Of a stretch of DNA of 64,000 nucleotides, positions 36,180 through 49,575 are shown one piece after another. The translations under genes and the position numbers were made by a program. Source of the stretch: Cyclaneusma minus (taxonomy: Eukaryota; Ascomycota; Leotiomycetes; Marthamycetales; Marthamycetaceae); contig JAKZHN010000002.1 in the NCBI GenBank assembly GCA_037179335.1, positions 1,488,001 to 1,552,000 on the forward strand, given 5' to 3'. Position 1 is the stretch's first letter; each line of letters begins with the position of its first letter. The notes under the pieces are model-generated. The model was not told the DNA's origin. It worked only from the letters and a program-made list of their open reading frames with translations, and searched no databases.

Positions 36180-39100
36180 ACTATCTTTTTTTTATAGCTT
36201 TGGGTCCCGAAGCTTTTAAATACGGACTTTTGCTTTTTAGTGGTTTAATATCTGGCTTTGTTTATTAATTTCGGTTTTTTATTTTAATTATATAAATTAA
36301 TAGGCTTTTATTAGTTTATTATTATTAATAATTACTTTTAAACTTATTATTGCCTAATTTTTAAAGCCTTAATTTTTGATATATAAATTATGCTATTTAT
36401 TATTAGGTTAATTTTAGATTTTTATTTAATTATTTTTATTTCTTTAAATCTTTATTTTTTTATATTAAGGTTTATTAGGGTTTTATTATTTTTATTGGCT
36501 TTATATATATTATATTAGCTTTTGTATATACTTTTCTTATAAATGCCGGAAAGTTAATATAATGGCAGCTTGTTTTAAATAATTAATTTTAGGGTTTTTT
36601 TTAATTTTCTATCCTTTTCTTTTTTATATATATATTATATATTTATTATAATAATAGTATATTAACCTTTAATCGCTTTTTTAATATATAATCTTTTTTA
36701 AAATTTCTTGGCAAATTTTAAAGTCTTTTTTTTCCTAGTATTTTTTCTTTTATAATAATTATATTAGGTTTTACCCAGGTTTCATTTATATAAAACAGGC
36801 CTTTTTACCTATATTAGACTTTTTTTATTATTGCTTTTATATAGGTATTTTAATATACGCCTTTTTAATATAAATTAAATCATTTTTATTTATTTTTATT
36901 TATTGGTTTTTCTTAATTTTAATATTATAATTTTTAATATTTCTAACCGCGAAATATAAAACTTTAATAGTAGCCTATTTCGAGTCCTGTATAATAAAGG
37001 TTTTATTTATAATTATAATAATAGTATCAAGTTTGTAATCTTATTATAGAATTTAAATTACGCTTTTATTAAGCCTATATTTGTATTTTAAATCCGTATT
37101 TATATTTATTATATAGAAAGCTTTTATTTGGACCTTTTTTATAAAACCTTTAATATTTATAATTAGGTTATAAATAACTTTAAATACGGCTATTATTATA
37201 ATAGTTATAAATCTTTTTATTATATAATAAGCTTATATTTGGTTTCTTGTATTTTGTTTTATTAATCAATTTATTATTTTATAAATTCCTATTATTTAAA
37301 TTCGTTTATTTAATATAATTTATAATATTTTTATATTTTACCGCAATTGCTATATTAAAGTTTAGGTCTTTTTTAAAAACTAGTATATTAATTATAATAA
37401 AGAGTTAATCTAATTAAAAAATAATATAAAACTTACCGGGATTTTTTTCTATTTTAAAATTTATATTTTTTTAAAATATAAAATATATAATATATTTAAG
37501 AATATTATAATTATAATAATAGCCTTAATTAAAGTTGTTTTTATAATTTATATTTTAATATATATAATAATTAATATCTGGTATTATTTAATAAACCTAT
37601 TTTCCGTTTTTTATATATATTTAATTAAAACATAAATAAATTAAAATTTTAACCATTGTTTTAATAATATTTTATTTAATATAAAAAAATAAGACTAAAT
37701 TTCTAATAATATAAAATAAAATATAAAAGCTATAAATTTAATATATATAAATTAGGGTTTAAAAATACTATAAATTTTTCAGTTTTATTAATTTAATTTG
37801 ATTTATATGACATTTATTTTAATTAAATTATTTAATATATAAGGTTTATAGTTTTTATTTATATATTATATAATTTTTAATTAAATTAAGTTTTTACCTA
37901 ATTTCCATCTTTTTATTTTAATTCTTTTATAAAATATAATTTAAATTATCTTGATTTAAAATATAAAAAAATAATTAAATTTATATTCTTATATTTTAAA
38001 TACTTTTATTTTTACTTTTGCTTAATATTGCATATAATTAAATATCTTCTATTTAAATATAAGGCTGGAATTGGTTTTTTAGCACCTTTTTTTAAAGCCT
38101 GTATTTTTTTATAATTCTTTTACTATTATTATAATTTAGTTTTGGTATTTTTTTAATAAATTTATTTAAAATTATTAAAGCTTTTATAAGGTTTTTTTAA
38201 ATTAATATTTGGTTTTAATCTTGGTTTTAGCCTTTTTAATATATATAAAATATAAGCTAATTGTTTTTATTTTTAATTACTTTTAAAGTTTTTAAAATTT
38301 ATAAAATATAGTTTATATATATTATTCTAAAATGCTTTGGTAAATTTCAAAAGGCTAATATAAAAAACGTTATATAATCTTTTTAATTAAAATTCAAACA
38401 AGAACTTTAAATAATAGACTTAGGCTTTTATTCTCTTAATAATAATAAAAAAAGCCTATATATTTCTTTATTAGCTTTTTAGCCTTAAAGTATATATTTT
38501 TAATAAATAAAAAAACCCAGTCTTTTTTATTAAAATTTAAAATTTTGTACGTTTTTATATATTACTTTATATATTTATTAATGGCATTTTCCTAGTTTTT
38601 ATAATAGTATGTATTTGCTATATTATACTTTTTTTTGCTTTTTTATGTTAAATATTTTAATTTTTATAAATTATATAGAAGAACTAATATTAATTTATAA
38701 ATAATATTTATATATTATAAAAAAAGGTTTTTTTAATATTTTTTATTTTATGTTATTATAAACAAACTCTATTATAATTAATTAGATTGCCTAATTTATT
38801 TTGTTATTATTATAATAATACTATATATAGGCTTTTAAAATCTAGTTTATTTATTTTATTTATTTATCCATTTAAAAGTAAAATATAATATTATATTTAT
38901 ATATTATATAGAATTTATAATAAAAAGCTTTTTATAATATATTAATAAATATAAAGCTATAATTAAATATAATAGTTTTAAGGATTTTTATAAAACGAAT
39001 AATTTTATTAAAAAATAATTCTATTAAAGATTATATATTAATATTTTTAATTATATATATAAACCGTATAATTTTAATATAATAATTTATTATTATTAAA

Positions 39101-42100
39101 ATAATGTTATATATTTTATTTATATCTTATAATTTAAACAAATTTATAATAAAATCCTATATTAGATATATTTATAATTTATTAATTAAAAATAAAAACT
39201 ATAACTAATTATAAAATACATATTAGCGGATTTTATTTTATTAATAAATATAGCAATTATATATATAATCTTATATTTTTATATTTATATTTAGCTGATA
39301 ATATTTATAATAAATTAAAATTAAAATTTAGTTTATTTTAAAATGGTTTATTAATTCGCTGCTATAATAAATATATAAAAGTTTATTATATAATATATTT
39401 ATTATAAAAATGTATAATTTGTTTTTTTATATGATATACCGTTTTTAAATTGCTATTATTTATTTTTATATAATATAAATTGGCTTTATATCTTTATTAT
39501 ATATTTATTATTTTTTTAAGTTTTGGAAAAAAACTATAAAACTTATTTTAATTATTTTGGCTTTTAAAGCTTTATAATTTAAATAAAATATTGCTTTTTA
39601 TTTAAAATTTGTATTTATAATATATAAATAAAGTATATAATATTAATTTTCTAATTTAATAGTCTTAATTAAAATATAACTAATATATTTATAAAAGCAG
39701 CTATATTTTTTAAAAACTATATATTTAAAGTATAATTAAATAAATAATAGAGCTTTTATTATAATATAGATAGAAACCTTTTTAATATTTTTAATTTAAT
39801 ATTTTTTACTGTTTTTTTATAATCTGGTTTATAAAATAAAGAATTAATAAGGTTTTTAACTTTTATAATATATTTAATATTAAAATTATAAAGTCCTAAT
39901 TTTATAGCCTATTTTATTTAATATTTATTTAATATTTTTGTATTTATAAAATAATTTAAATTATTATAATTTAAAAACAACCAAATTTTATAATATATAT
40001 TTTTAATATAGTATTTTTAATACTAAAAGAATTCCATAATTATAAGTAATTTAATATTATATATTTAATATATTAATTATATATTTATTAATTTATAAGA
40101 CCAAAAGGCTATTAAATACTAATAATATTATATTGGGTTATCCAAGTTTTTAAATTATTTTAAAATTATTAATATTATAAATCTAAAAATATTATATATA
40201 ATTTACAAGTATCTTATAAAATTAAAGTATTATAATATTGGCTTATTTATAAATATATTTTTAATATACTAAAAGGTCTTTTCTATTTTTAAAAGCTATT
40301 TAAATAAGCCTTTTCTATTATTATTTATATTATTAATAAATATATTAATTATAAATAATATAATTCTATTATATTCTAAAATAAACCATTTATAGAAATT
40401 GACTTATTTTAAAAATAATTGCAATTTTATATATATAATTAATATAGGCCATTCTTAAATAGTATATACCTTTTCCGGTTTTATATATATACCATTCTTT
40501 CTTATTATAAAGCCTAAAAATAAAACCTTATTTATTTTAAATTTATATTTGCTCTTTTCTATGAAAACAAATATTTTTATAGCTTTTTAAATATAATTTT
40601 TATATATTTATTATATTTATTAAGGTTTTTTAAATAAATCAAAATATTGTTCCATTAAACCATTATAATAATATTTAAAAATTCTTTAAACACTATATTT
40701 ATATAAATTTAAAACACCATTAATATATTTGCCAATTTGAATAATATTACCAAGTATTTAAAATAACTATATTTTATACGAAATACTGTTTCTTTTATAT
40801 ATATATATACGGATTTTATAATATATATTTTTAAAATCCAGTTTAATAAAAATCTTGGCTTTTTTTAATTTAAACAAGAATTTATTAATTAAAGAAAATG
40901 AATAGTAATTTTTAATAATTATATTTTTTAATTCTCTATAATCAATATATAAATATAAGCTATTTTCTTTTTAAATATAAATAATATAAAGACTTTTATT
41001 GGGCTTTTTAATTTGTAAATCCAGTCTTTTGTTAATATATTATTAAGATATGTTTTTAATATAATTAGTTGTTTTTTAAATAGTTTATAAATAAACTGGT
41101 AAAATAAATCTGTTTTAGTCTTTATAATATAATCCTAATTAAAATATATAAATAATATACCAGCTTTTATTATATTAAAAATATTATTAAAATAGCTTAA
41201 TTTTTTATACTTTTTATATTTTAATTCTTTGCTTTAATTTTAATTTTAGTCTTATTATATCTTTTTCGCGGATATTTCTAATATTTAGCAATTTATAGCT
41301 TTGGAAGTATATTAGAGTCTAGTTTTATTTTATTAAAACTCTAGTGTTTTATATTCTGATTTTTTATTCTAATTTTGATTTTGGTTTTATTGCATGTTTT
41401 TTATAAGTATTTTTAATATTTAGCAATTTATAGCTTTAAAAGTATATTAAAGTCCAATTTTATTTTAGTTTGCAGCATTTTTTATAAGGGATAACTTTTA
41501 GTTTGTTTTATTAAGTGCTATTTTGTATAATTTAATATTATATTTCCAGCTTTTATATATAAGGTATTCTATATATAATAATTCCCTATTTATTATACTT
41601 AAAATATAAACTATTATATTTAGCTTTTCTAATTTATCTAGCTCATTTTAAGCGATAATTTTATACTTAATCTAATATTTATAAATAAAGCTGGCTTTAG
41701 CCCAATTATAATATTTATTACCTATTTATTTAAACTAAAATATTTTTAAAAGCAAATTGTATAAATATTTAAATATTTAAATATTTTATATTACTTTTAT
41801 TATTAAAGACTTTGATAAAAATTCTATAATATTATTCAACGTTTATTTTATTTTTATTAAAAAAGCGAATTTATAAATATTATATATATATATTAATCTA
41901 TTTTTATTTTTTTATAAATATTAATAATATAAAATTTCTATTTGATCCATTATTAATAAAAATAAAAATAAAAAGTATATTTTAAATATTAATCGATTAT
42001 TATATACTTTTATTTTATAAGAAAGTCGTTAAATTGGGTAATTATTAGCGACCTTTTTTTTTAAATTATTATATTTATATTTATAATTTATAAAATTAAA

Positions 42101-43517
42101 AGTTTTATCTACAGCTTTTATAAAAAAACCTTAATTATACTTATTTTAATTATAACTATTATAATTTTAGCTATAATTAAAGCCATTTTTATATAATTGG
42201 CCGTTTTTTTTATAGCTAGCAAAGCTATTATTGTTCGGAATATTTATTTTATTATTAGACTGTTTATATTTATAAGTTTTATATCTAGGTTTTTAGCAAT
42301 TTTAATATACCTTTTTTATAAATATAATTGGATAGATTATAATTATTAAAACTATAATTAAAGTATAAAAAAAGTCGGTATTAATCTTAATTATATTATT
42401 GGTTTTTATTTTAATAATAGCTATTTTTTTATTTTTATAATTAAGTTGGTATTAAATTATTATATTATTATTTAAAATATTATACAGGTTTTATAATCTA
42501 TTATAATTATTATAATGCTCTTTTAAATTATTTATATTAAATATATAGTATATACTAGTTTATAATTGGTTGCCTTATTAAAAAATAAAATCTTATTTAA
42601 TATTATTATAAAATTTAAAAATAAATTAATTATTAAAAAATATAAGGAATATATTTCTTATATAAAAAAAAATCTCTATTTTATAATAAATCTTTTTAAT
42701 TTTTTAAGCCTTTTTAATAAACTAGTTTAATATACATAATATATTTTATTATTTTATATTTATTATATTTAGTATTAAGTCTTTAAATTATTTTTGTAAA
42801 ACGTTTTTTAATTTATAATTTATTTAATAATACTATTATATAATATATATATGGCCTTTAAATACAATTAAAATATAATAAATACGGATTATATTATTTT
42901 TTTAAAAAAAGGTTTAAAGCTATATATTAAAATAATTTTATAAATAATTAAATTATTTATAATATTTATATATATTATATATATAATATATCTTAATATT
43001 TAATATATAAGACTTTTGAGTAATTGGTTATTTATTATTAGAGTTTAAGCTAGATAGGCTATATTTATAAATAAGGGTTATAATTTCGGCTTATAATTCT
43101 ATAATCCTTTTTTTGGCTTCGAGTTTTTAAATAATTTATTAAATAGCTATAAAATCGTTAAAGTTTAAATTTACTTGGTTTTAAATTAAGTTGGAAATAA
43201 AAGCTTAATTAATTTTGTTTTTATATAGTATATATATGCTTTTAATTAAGACGCCTTAATTATTAATAACGGCAATGCTTTTACTAATACCGTTAATAAG
43301 TATATTATTGTTTTTATTAAATATGGTTTTTTAAATTTGTATACAGATTTTATCAATATTATTGCCAGTATTAAGCATTTTTAAGATTAAATAAAATTGG
43401 TTTTCAAAACTTTTAATAGGATTTTTACAAATAAGATTATTACCAGGTTTATAGCTGGTAAATTAAATAATAATTATTTTACCAAATTATTATCTTTTAA
43501 AATAGAAGCGGCTATTT

Positions 43518-43742
43518 TATGATAATAGTTAAAAATAGATTAATAAATAAAAATATTATATATATATTCCTTAATTATAAAAAATAGCCGCTATTCTTTT
43601 TAAATAAAAATAGCAGCGTCTAAATATAGTATATTAAAAGCCTCGCTTAGCTTCCTTAGTAAACAACGCTCGTCCCCTACGCACCTCTAGCGCACGTGTT
43701 TCGTAAAGTGCCCGCAGGGCGCCCTCCTCGGCCCCGTGTGAC
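43518..43742. repeat. Inner element, right LTR
   Basis: Pairs with 35954-36179. The left third is mutated (AATAGTTAAAAATAG); the right half from about 43630 on keeps GC-rich sequence (GTGCCCGCAGGGCGCCC) that is AT-shifted in the left copy. Confidence 0.85.
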
Positions 43743-44128
43743 AAAAATCTTTTTTATTTTCGGAGCCAAGCTAATTGCTAAAAAGAAATAAATCCAAAGT
43801 GCATTTTTTTTAAAAAAAGGCAAATATATTATTATTGCCGTCTTTAATAAATTTAATTTTTAAATACTATTATTTTTTAAAGGCGTTAAAATAATTAAAG
43901 GCTTTTTATTTTTATATTTTTATTTAAAAATAAATTTAAAATAAATTTTATATAAATTTTAAAAATAAAAAACATATAAATTAAATTTTTATTATAAATT
44001 AAAACAAAATATTTTAAATTTAATATTGCGAGTTTATAAAATCGGGCTCGAAATTAATTATATATTAATAAAATTAAAAATTTCCAAAATATTAAATAAT
44101 AGTTTATAAAATAAAATAGCAATAAAAT

Positions 44129-44331
44129 TATTACAATTTGAATTTTCGCTTTAAATTAGACCAAATAGAAAATATTATTAATAGATGTTTATTGCTATAA
44201 AAAAGAAAAGAAAATTTAAGGAGCTCTGGAAAGCTCTATATATAGATAGGGACGGACCGGAGCTAGCTACGGTCCGGTCACGTGGCTGCGGACGTCCGCA
44301 GCGTAGATGGTGGCGGCCCAGGGCCGTCACA
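44129..44331. repeat. Outer element, right LTR
   Basis: First ~85 nt AT-shifted, remainder GC-normal, the mirror of the left LTR; ends GGGCCGTCACA followed by GTATT. Confidence 0.88.
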
Positions 44332-44336
44332 GTATT

Positions 44337-46520
44337 AAATACCTTCACAGGAGACAAGTTAAGGTATTAATCACTTGACGGATGTACCTAACACAAAGCT
44401 GCTCATGTGAACCGTGTACATTCGCTGCAGTGAATCATGAATTTACCTCAAGGTCTCGTACAAAAAGAACCCAGAACTCTGCGATCTCTTCCTCCTCAAG
44501 ATCCAAGAACCGCTGGCCCTAGCTAACGGCAAAGCAAGCCCGGATATAATGTTTGCCTTCTTTGCGCTGTGAAATCCAAGCTCGATCTGTGCGCCCCAGT
44601 CTCGCGACACCATTTGAATACCACTGTCGCACAAGATGTTTGCTGTCATTCCTATCAAGCTACTGCCCCCTCCTGAACGCAAGCTCTTACTTTGGGGCTT
44701 TGAAATTGTAGAATAGAGTAGGTACTTGCAGGAAGGATTGCAGCGTTGGCGGAATTAGTCTGCTTCGCTAACTTCTTGGATTGCAGCTTACATATGTCGG
44801 GGACTGGTGCGAAATTTCGACCCCTGGCTCGATGATACCACCAGTGCGTGCATTTCTTTGCTCCAAATCATGACACGGAATCGTGTTCCTTTTATAGATC
44901 AGTCTCTACTAGTCTGAGGACCCGAGCTGAACATGCCACTCATTCAGATCACGTGACCGACTCTCCAGCGGGCGCCAAACTGCGAGGTCATATTAGGTGC
45001 CTGAATCACAGTAGCGTAGAAAGCTCACGTGACTTACTAGTCCTCAGAATAAGAGGCTAGGAAGTATATAAGTGGTCTTATAGACAGCCTCCGTAGGTAA
45101 GAAAATTCCGGCTAAGATGCCACAATCATGTGAATGGGGCTCTAGCGTCACTTCGGTATGCAGGAGTGACAGACACTGGTACGCTTACTGGTATGTTTAC
45201 AGCTTGAGGCTGGCAAGTTCTCTCTTTCGTGATTTTATTCTATTTCATTCTAGGTAGCCACCGGTGGAAAATCTCCCTGCTGCGGGTCAGTCAGACTGCT
45301 GTCAACGAGTTCGAACAATCAATATTCGGGTGCAGCGATTTGCGAAGCTTCTCCATGATCTCGTGGCAGATTTGGCTGCGGAATGGTCTTTACGACATTC
45401 TGAAGAATCAGAACTGGACATGTGACTTGTTCGTTGGCTTTGTAGTTCGGTGTCGGCTGTAGAGATCTGCAGAGGCATTTTGATACCCTAATGATCATTC
45501 TTTGATGCTCAAAGGCCGGGTTTTTGATGGCTGGCCCCTCTTTGAACTTCAACTTCACCGCTGTTCATTCTTGCCACTGCCGTGGAATACTGTTGTTGCC
45601 GGTCACTTGCACTGCTGTTGGCACGGACAGCATTACATGACACAATACTGGACAACCAAATCGGCATTCCGTGCCCTTGCAGCAAATCTGACCGCGGAAT
45701 TGGCATGGGGTACATTTTCGCAATACGCAAACATTGACCTCAGCACCGGCGCCGGTGGGGATTTGCAGAGAATTGTTCTGCTTGCTAGGTTTGGAGGCCT
45801 GGGTGCGTCTCCTTTATAGCACAAGTTCCAGCAAAGCTTCTTTGCGGGGTTCTTTATTGCTGGCTGATTCACAGGTTTGCCAGCTGTTCGGGTTCATCCT
45901 CACTTGTCTGGTGTAAGGAGTCACCTGACATGCTTGAGTGGCATCTTAGCACCGTAAGATCTGTGAGTAGCGTACTACTATATAATTCCCCACTTCCCTG
46001 AACATCTTTCTGAGCAAAGTACATGACGCAAACAAACCTGTACATGGAAATAACCATAAATTACAGGGGCTTTTCGTTTATCATGTCACGGGTCCGAGGC
46101 AACTTGGTATGCTTGTTTTCCAGGGATTCTTGCCAATGCGCAGCGACTTTGTAGTACTCTCGTCCTCGACCAGCCAAATGCTGTTGGCCGTTACATCGGT
46201 GTCTCCCCAGCCGCCGCCATGCTGCCGTTGAGCAGCTGTTCTTATCGTGATACTCAGACAAACCCTACCTCACCGTTGAAGCTGCTAATTGTTTTTTAGG
46301 CAGTTTGTGTCAGGTCTGCTCGAGACCTTGAATCCTTCTGGACACTCTGAATGCACCGTCTTCGGAGAGACTCAAAAATCTTGAGGACAGGATTTCCAAC
46401 CAACTGTTACAAGTTGCAGGTACCAGAGCCTGCGCAGCAACCACATCCACTACCTTCATGCAGCGAGAGTTGAGAAGGACTTTGCCTTGAAAAAGAAAAA
46501 AAAAAACAGTGGCCTGGTAT
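44337..46520. other. Irregular part of the second promoter-like region
   Basis: GC-normal sequence right of the transposon block. It has isolated TATA-like boxes (minus strand at 44891-44896 and 45813-45818; either strand near 45066 and 45980), CTGCTGTC at about 45298, and two CACGTG cores. It looks like diverged or broken array units; no coding gene is supported. Confidence 0.5.
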
Positions 46521-48850
46521 CTGGTTTTATAGCCTTCTATCAGCCGCTGGAAGCGCACGCTCCAAGTCAACTACGCGACTTCACTGCTATTTTACCACCA
46601 TCTCGGTCTGCTGCCGTCGCCGTAAGTGGCTGCTGTCAGATTTCTCGAGGTGACGTCTTCGCATCCGCTAGAAGGTGGTGAAGGTTCGAGCATGGTTTAC
46701 CTTCAGTTTTCCAAGTTGTGGAAATAATCTTTTATTCAACCTACATCTCAGTGATATAGTCGTGGCACAATTTCAGACATGATTGGGTGCTTTTATATTT
46801 CTTCCCGAGCGCATAGGATGCAAATAAGTAGGCGGTAGGCTGACTGGCGAATTTTCGCCGCCAGCTCAAGAGTTCACGCCGCAGCAGCATCCCTGTTGTT
46901 ATCCCAAATCGCTGCTGTCAATTAGTACAGAAAGCTGCGCATGAACTTGGCCAAGAACTTAATGTCCACAACTTCAAGACAGACTCGGAACGCCAGGATA
47001 TGACCGCCTCGTGTTTCGCGGTCTGGATGTGAATTTTGCGTAGAGACTCGATTATCACACACAATAGTCCCTTCTCTCTCTTCTTCTGATTGGAACCTTT
47101 AGAGAAATCATTCAAGGACTCGTTGCCTCTTTATATACTTCTAGCCACCCCATTTAGAAAGCAACATTCCAAGCCTGTTACGCAGCATCGGATTGCTGTC
47201 GCCATTCCCAACTACTGCTGTCGATCCCGCTCCTGTGGATGGCTCAAACTTGGCAGATATTTCATATTTTGATACGACCTCAAGTTCGTTGGAGATAGAT
47301 TCGTAAGCTTGAAAATGGGGCCGCATTCTATTCTGTCGTGGCACGAGCAAGCTGCGTCTCTTTCGCTGCTAATTACAGTATTTTCCTTCGCTGATTTCAA
47401 GGCCTTTAGGCTAAAACCAAAGGCTTTTGGCCTCCTGTTATAGCCCTTCCTGAGCCGTTTGGAGCGCATTCTGTAGGCAAAGCATCCAGTATCAACCTGT
47501 GACTAACCCACCTTGCTACCGCCCAGCCTCTCTACCGTCGTCTCAAGTGGCTGCTGTCAAACCCGCTGAAATCTATTACTTCGAATTTGGAAGAAACTTT
47601 CCATCCAGGACGTTTGAGCACGAACTTGGAGGCTTCAGAGTCAGGACTATCCACGTCTGATGTGTCGCCATCCAATATTACCTGCTTGACTGCTGATCAC
47701 GGTACTTAGTGCCATTGTTCTGCATTTTGCCTTTGGTGAGTTTGGGCCAAAACCAAAAGCCTTGTCACCCCTTCTTATAGTCCTTGATCGATCGCTTAGG
47801 GCGTTATGCTCTAGGTCAGCCATTTGACACTTTCCTCTTACCCAGTTGCCTTGCCACCACTCAGCCTGCTTGCTGTCATCTGACATCACTGCTGTCAATC
47901 AACTCCAATTACTCACCCGAACTTGAAAGAAAACCTTCAATCTAAATTCTATGAAGGCGAAGCCGAATTCTAGGGGCTGAAAACAAGTGCCCTTCAGATC
48001 CCATAGAATACAAACAAAGCTCCCTGAGCTTGGTTGCTGAAGCCTGCGGTGATGGCTGTGCTGGGAACTGAAGGCCTTAGGATCCTAAATCCAAAGACTC
48101 GCCTCCTTCTTTTATAGTCCTTCCTCAGTCCTTCTACCTCAGACCTTAGGGGAAGGTCCTGGCTCAGCAAACATTCATGACAATACTATGCCCAGGTACC
48201 AACCGTCGCTCAGCCAGCTTGCTGTCATTTGAACTCCTTGCTGTCGATTCACTAACGCACACTCGCACATGACGATCCCGAAATTCCAGCTTCAATATCT
48301 GAACAGCGGGCACGAAGTCGAACAATTGCGGTCAAGGCCAGTCTCTGGCCTTGTGAAACACGAAATAATGTAACCGTTTTGATTACTAGGAACACAGTGA
48401 ACCTTGCGTGCTGGTAACGCTTTAGGGTCAAAAGCCAAAGGCTGGTCCCCTCCCTTTATAGCTTTTCTTCGATTATCGATGACGCCCTGGCAAGCTTTCA
48501 CAGCAATAGCAGCCTATCATCCTGCCGTCGCTTAACGTTCCTACCGTCGTTCGAGTTCACTGCTGTCAGTCCTCCCAAAAGACTAACACAAACATATCCA
48601 GAAACTCCCAACTTCGATCCCCGAACAGCAGTTAAAATTTCGGAAGCTGGAAAATGCAGGGAATTTGAAGTCCAGAAACCGCAAACACGTCTTTCCTGCT
48701 CAAATATCACCATGTGCTGTTTTTTCGGCCAGATATTGATATTGGGAGAGGAATGTAAGGGCTCGTCGAGGACCTTTATAGTCGCTTCAAGATCCCTCTA
48801 CCCTAGATCTCGGGCAAAACAGCGGCTGTTGATGATTCACAGCTGTTCTA
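46520..48850 (-). repeat. Array 2: eight ~320-bp promoter-like units facing array 1
   Basis: TATA-like boxes on the minus strand (TTTATA on the plus strand) lie at about 46525, 46792, 47130, 47437, 47774, 48111, 48455 and 48775; spacing is 266-344 bp. The commonest form on the minus strand is GGACTATAAAAGGAGG, followed in several units by an AAGCCTTTGGNTTT-like block. On the upstream side of each box (higher coordinates, about 80-130 bp away), the plus strand has CTGCTGTC(A/G), often paired with a second GCTGTC or TACCGTCGTC about 25-30 bp away (47182/47214, 47536/47551, 48221/48239, 48541/48560). The motif thus has the same strand as in array 1, although the TATA boxes are reversed. Frames such as 46918-47115 are not shared between units. 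Noncoding or promoter function is inference. Confidence 0.75.
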
Positions 48851-49575
48851 GCTTTGGCGAAATGTGGAAACAGAGAGAATGAGTTATGAGAGGCAAGTCC
48901 GCTCCTTGATAGCATGGCACCCACTTGACGGACAAAGCCTCTGCAATAGAGAGACTTTGGAAATGAGATAGCATCGCTGTCTTGGGAGTTGCGAAGAACT
49001 AAAGAGAGTTATAGTACAATCGGTATTATGCGCACACCCCGAGCAGGTGCAGTAGCTTGCATGCGTTCCCCACATGGAAGTCACGACATGCTGCACATGC
49101 AACTGTACCCCAGAGCCATACTGACCCCAGTTCTCCACCTCACCTGCAGGTCTGTCTCCCGATCCCGCAACGACATCATCACTCCACCAAACCAGTCATC
49201 ACTCGAACCAAAAGACAATTCTTATCTCAGATATTCCTCTCCAGGTGTCAGGTATTACTCAATTATTCCTACATCAAAATATATAAAACCATTGAAGAAT
49301 CAATCCCTCAACAAATGCATGCAGGCTTGTCGCAAAGAATCCCAATATATCCCATCGCCGTCCCATCGGCCATTGCCCCAAGCCCCAAGCCCAGCCAATC
49401 ATGATACATGTATCTTGTAAAAAGGAGCTCAAATACTCAACAGCAGAATCTCATCCTCGCACCAAAGCTCCAAATCATCGCAGAAACCGACTCCCCTTTC
49501 CCACCCAAAGACCGCTTTTGCACCGTGTACTTCAAACTTTCAGAGCGAGAAGCGCGTGTTGAAATGCTACCGCAT
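48851..49575. other. Intergenic region right of array 2
   Basis: No gene supported; 3' flank of the minus-strand GPI protein gene. Short frames here lack domains. Confidence 0.45.

Larger units (their letters stand above)
35954..43742. mobile_element. Inner LTR retrotransposon nested in the outer one, RIP-mutated
   Basis: Direct repeats of 226 bp (35954-36179) and 225 bp (43518-43742) bound a 7.8-kb element. The right end reads CCCCGTGTGACA and the left end TGTTATA, which is TGTCACA after C-to-T change. AAAAT stands on both outer sides (35949-35953 and 43743-43747), a perfect 5-bp target duplication. It lies within the outer element, about 0.4 kb from that element's right LTR, so it is the younger insertion. 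The interior has no readable frame and is stop-filled, so the family cannot be named. Confidence 0.87.
30254..44331. mobile_element. Outer LTR retrotransposon, RIP-mutated, split by two later insertions
   Basis: Direct terminal repeats of 200 bp (30254-30453) and 203 bp (44129-44331) bound the AT-rich block. The element begins TGTCACGACC and ends GGCCGTCACA, near-inverted ends as expected for LTRs. GTAT (30250-30253) precedes it and GTAT (44332-44335) follows it; both are next to T, so a 4- or 5-bp target duplication is compatible. Taking away the inner element with its duplication (7.8 kb) and the small TIR element (0.4 kb) leaves about 5.9 kb, the normal size of a fungal Gypsy or Copia element. 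The interior is extremely AT-rich and stop-filled, with no surviving reverse-transcriptase frame, so superfamily and strand cannot be given. LTR differences are almost all C/T or G/A, as RIP gives. It sits between the two promoter-like arrays. Confidence 0.85.

Noticed and set aside
30454..43517. Centromere or mitochondrial DNA as the explanation for the AT block
   Set aside because: Paired LTRs, target duplications and transition-only differences explain it as RIP-mutated retrotransposons; no mitochondrial gene motifs are present.
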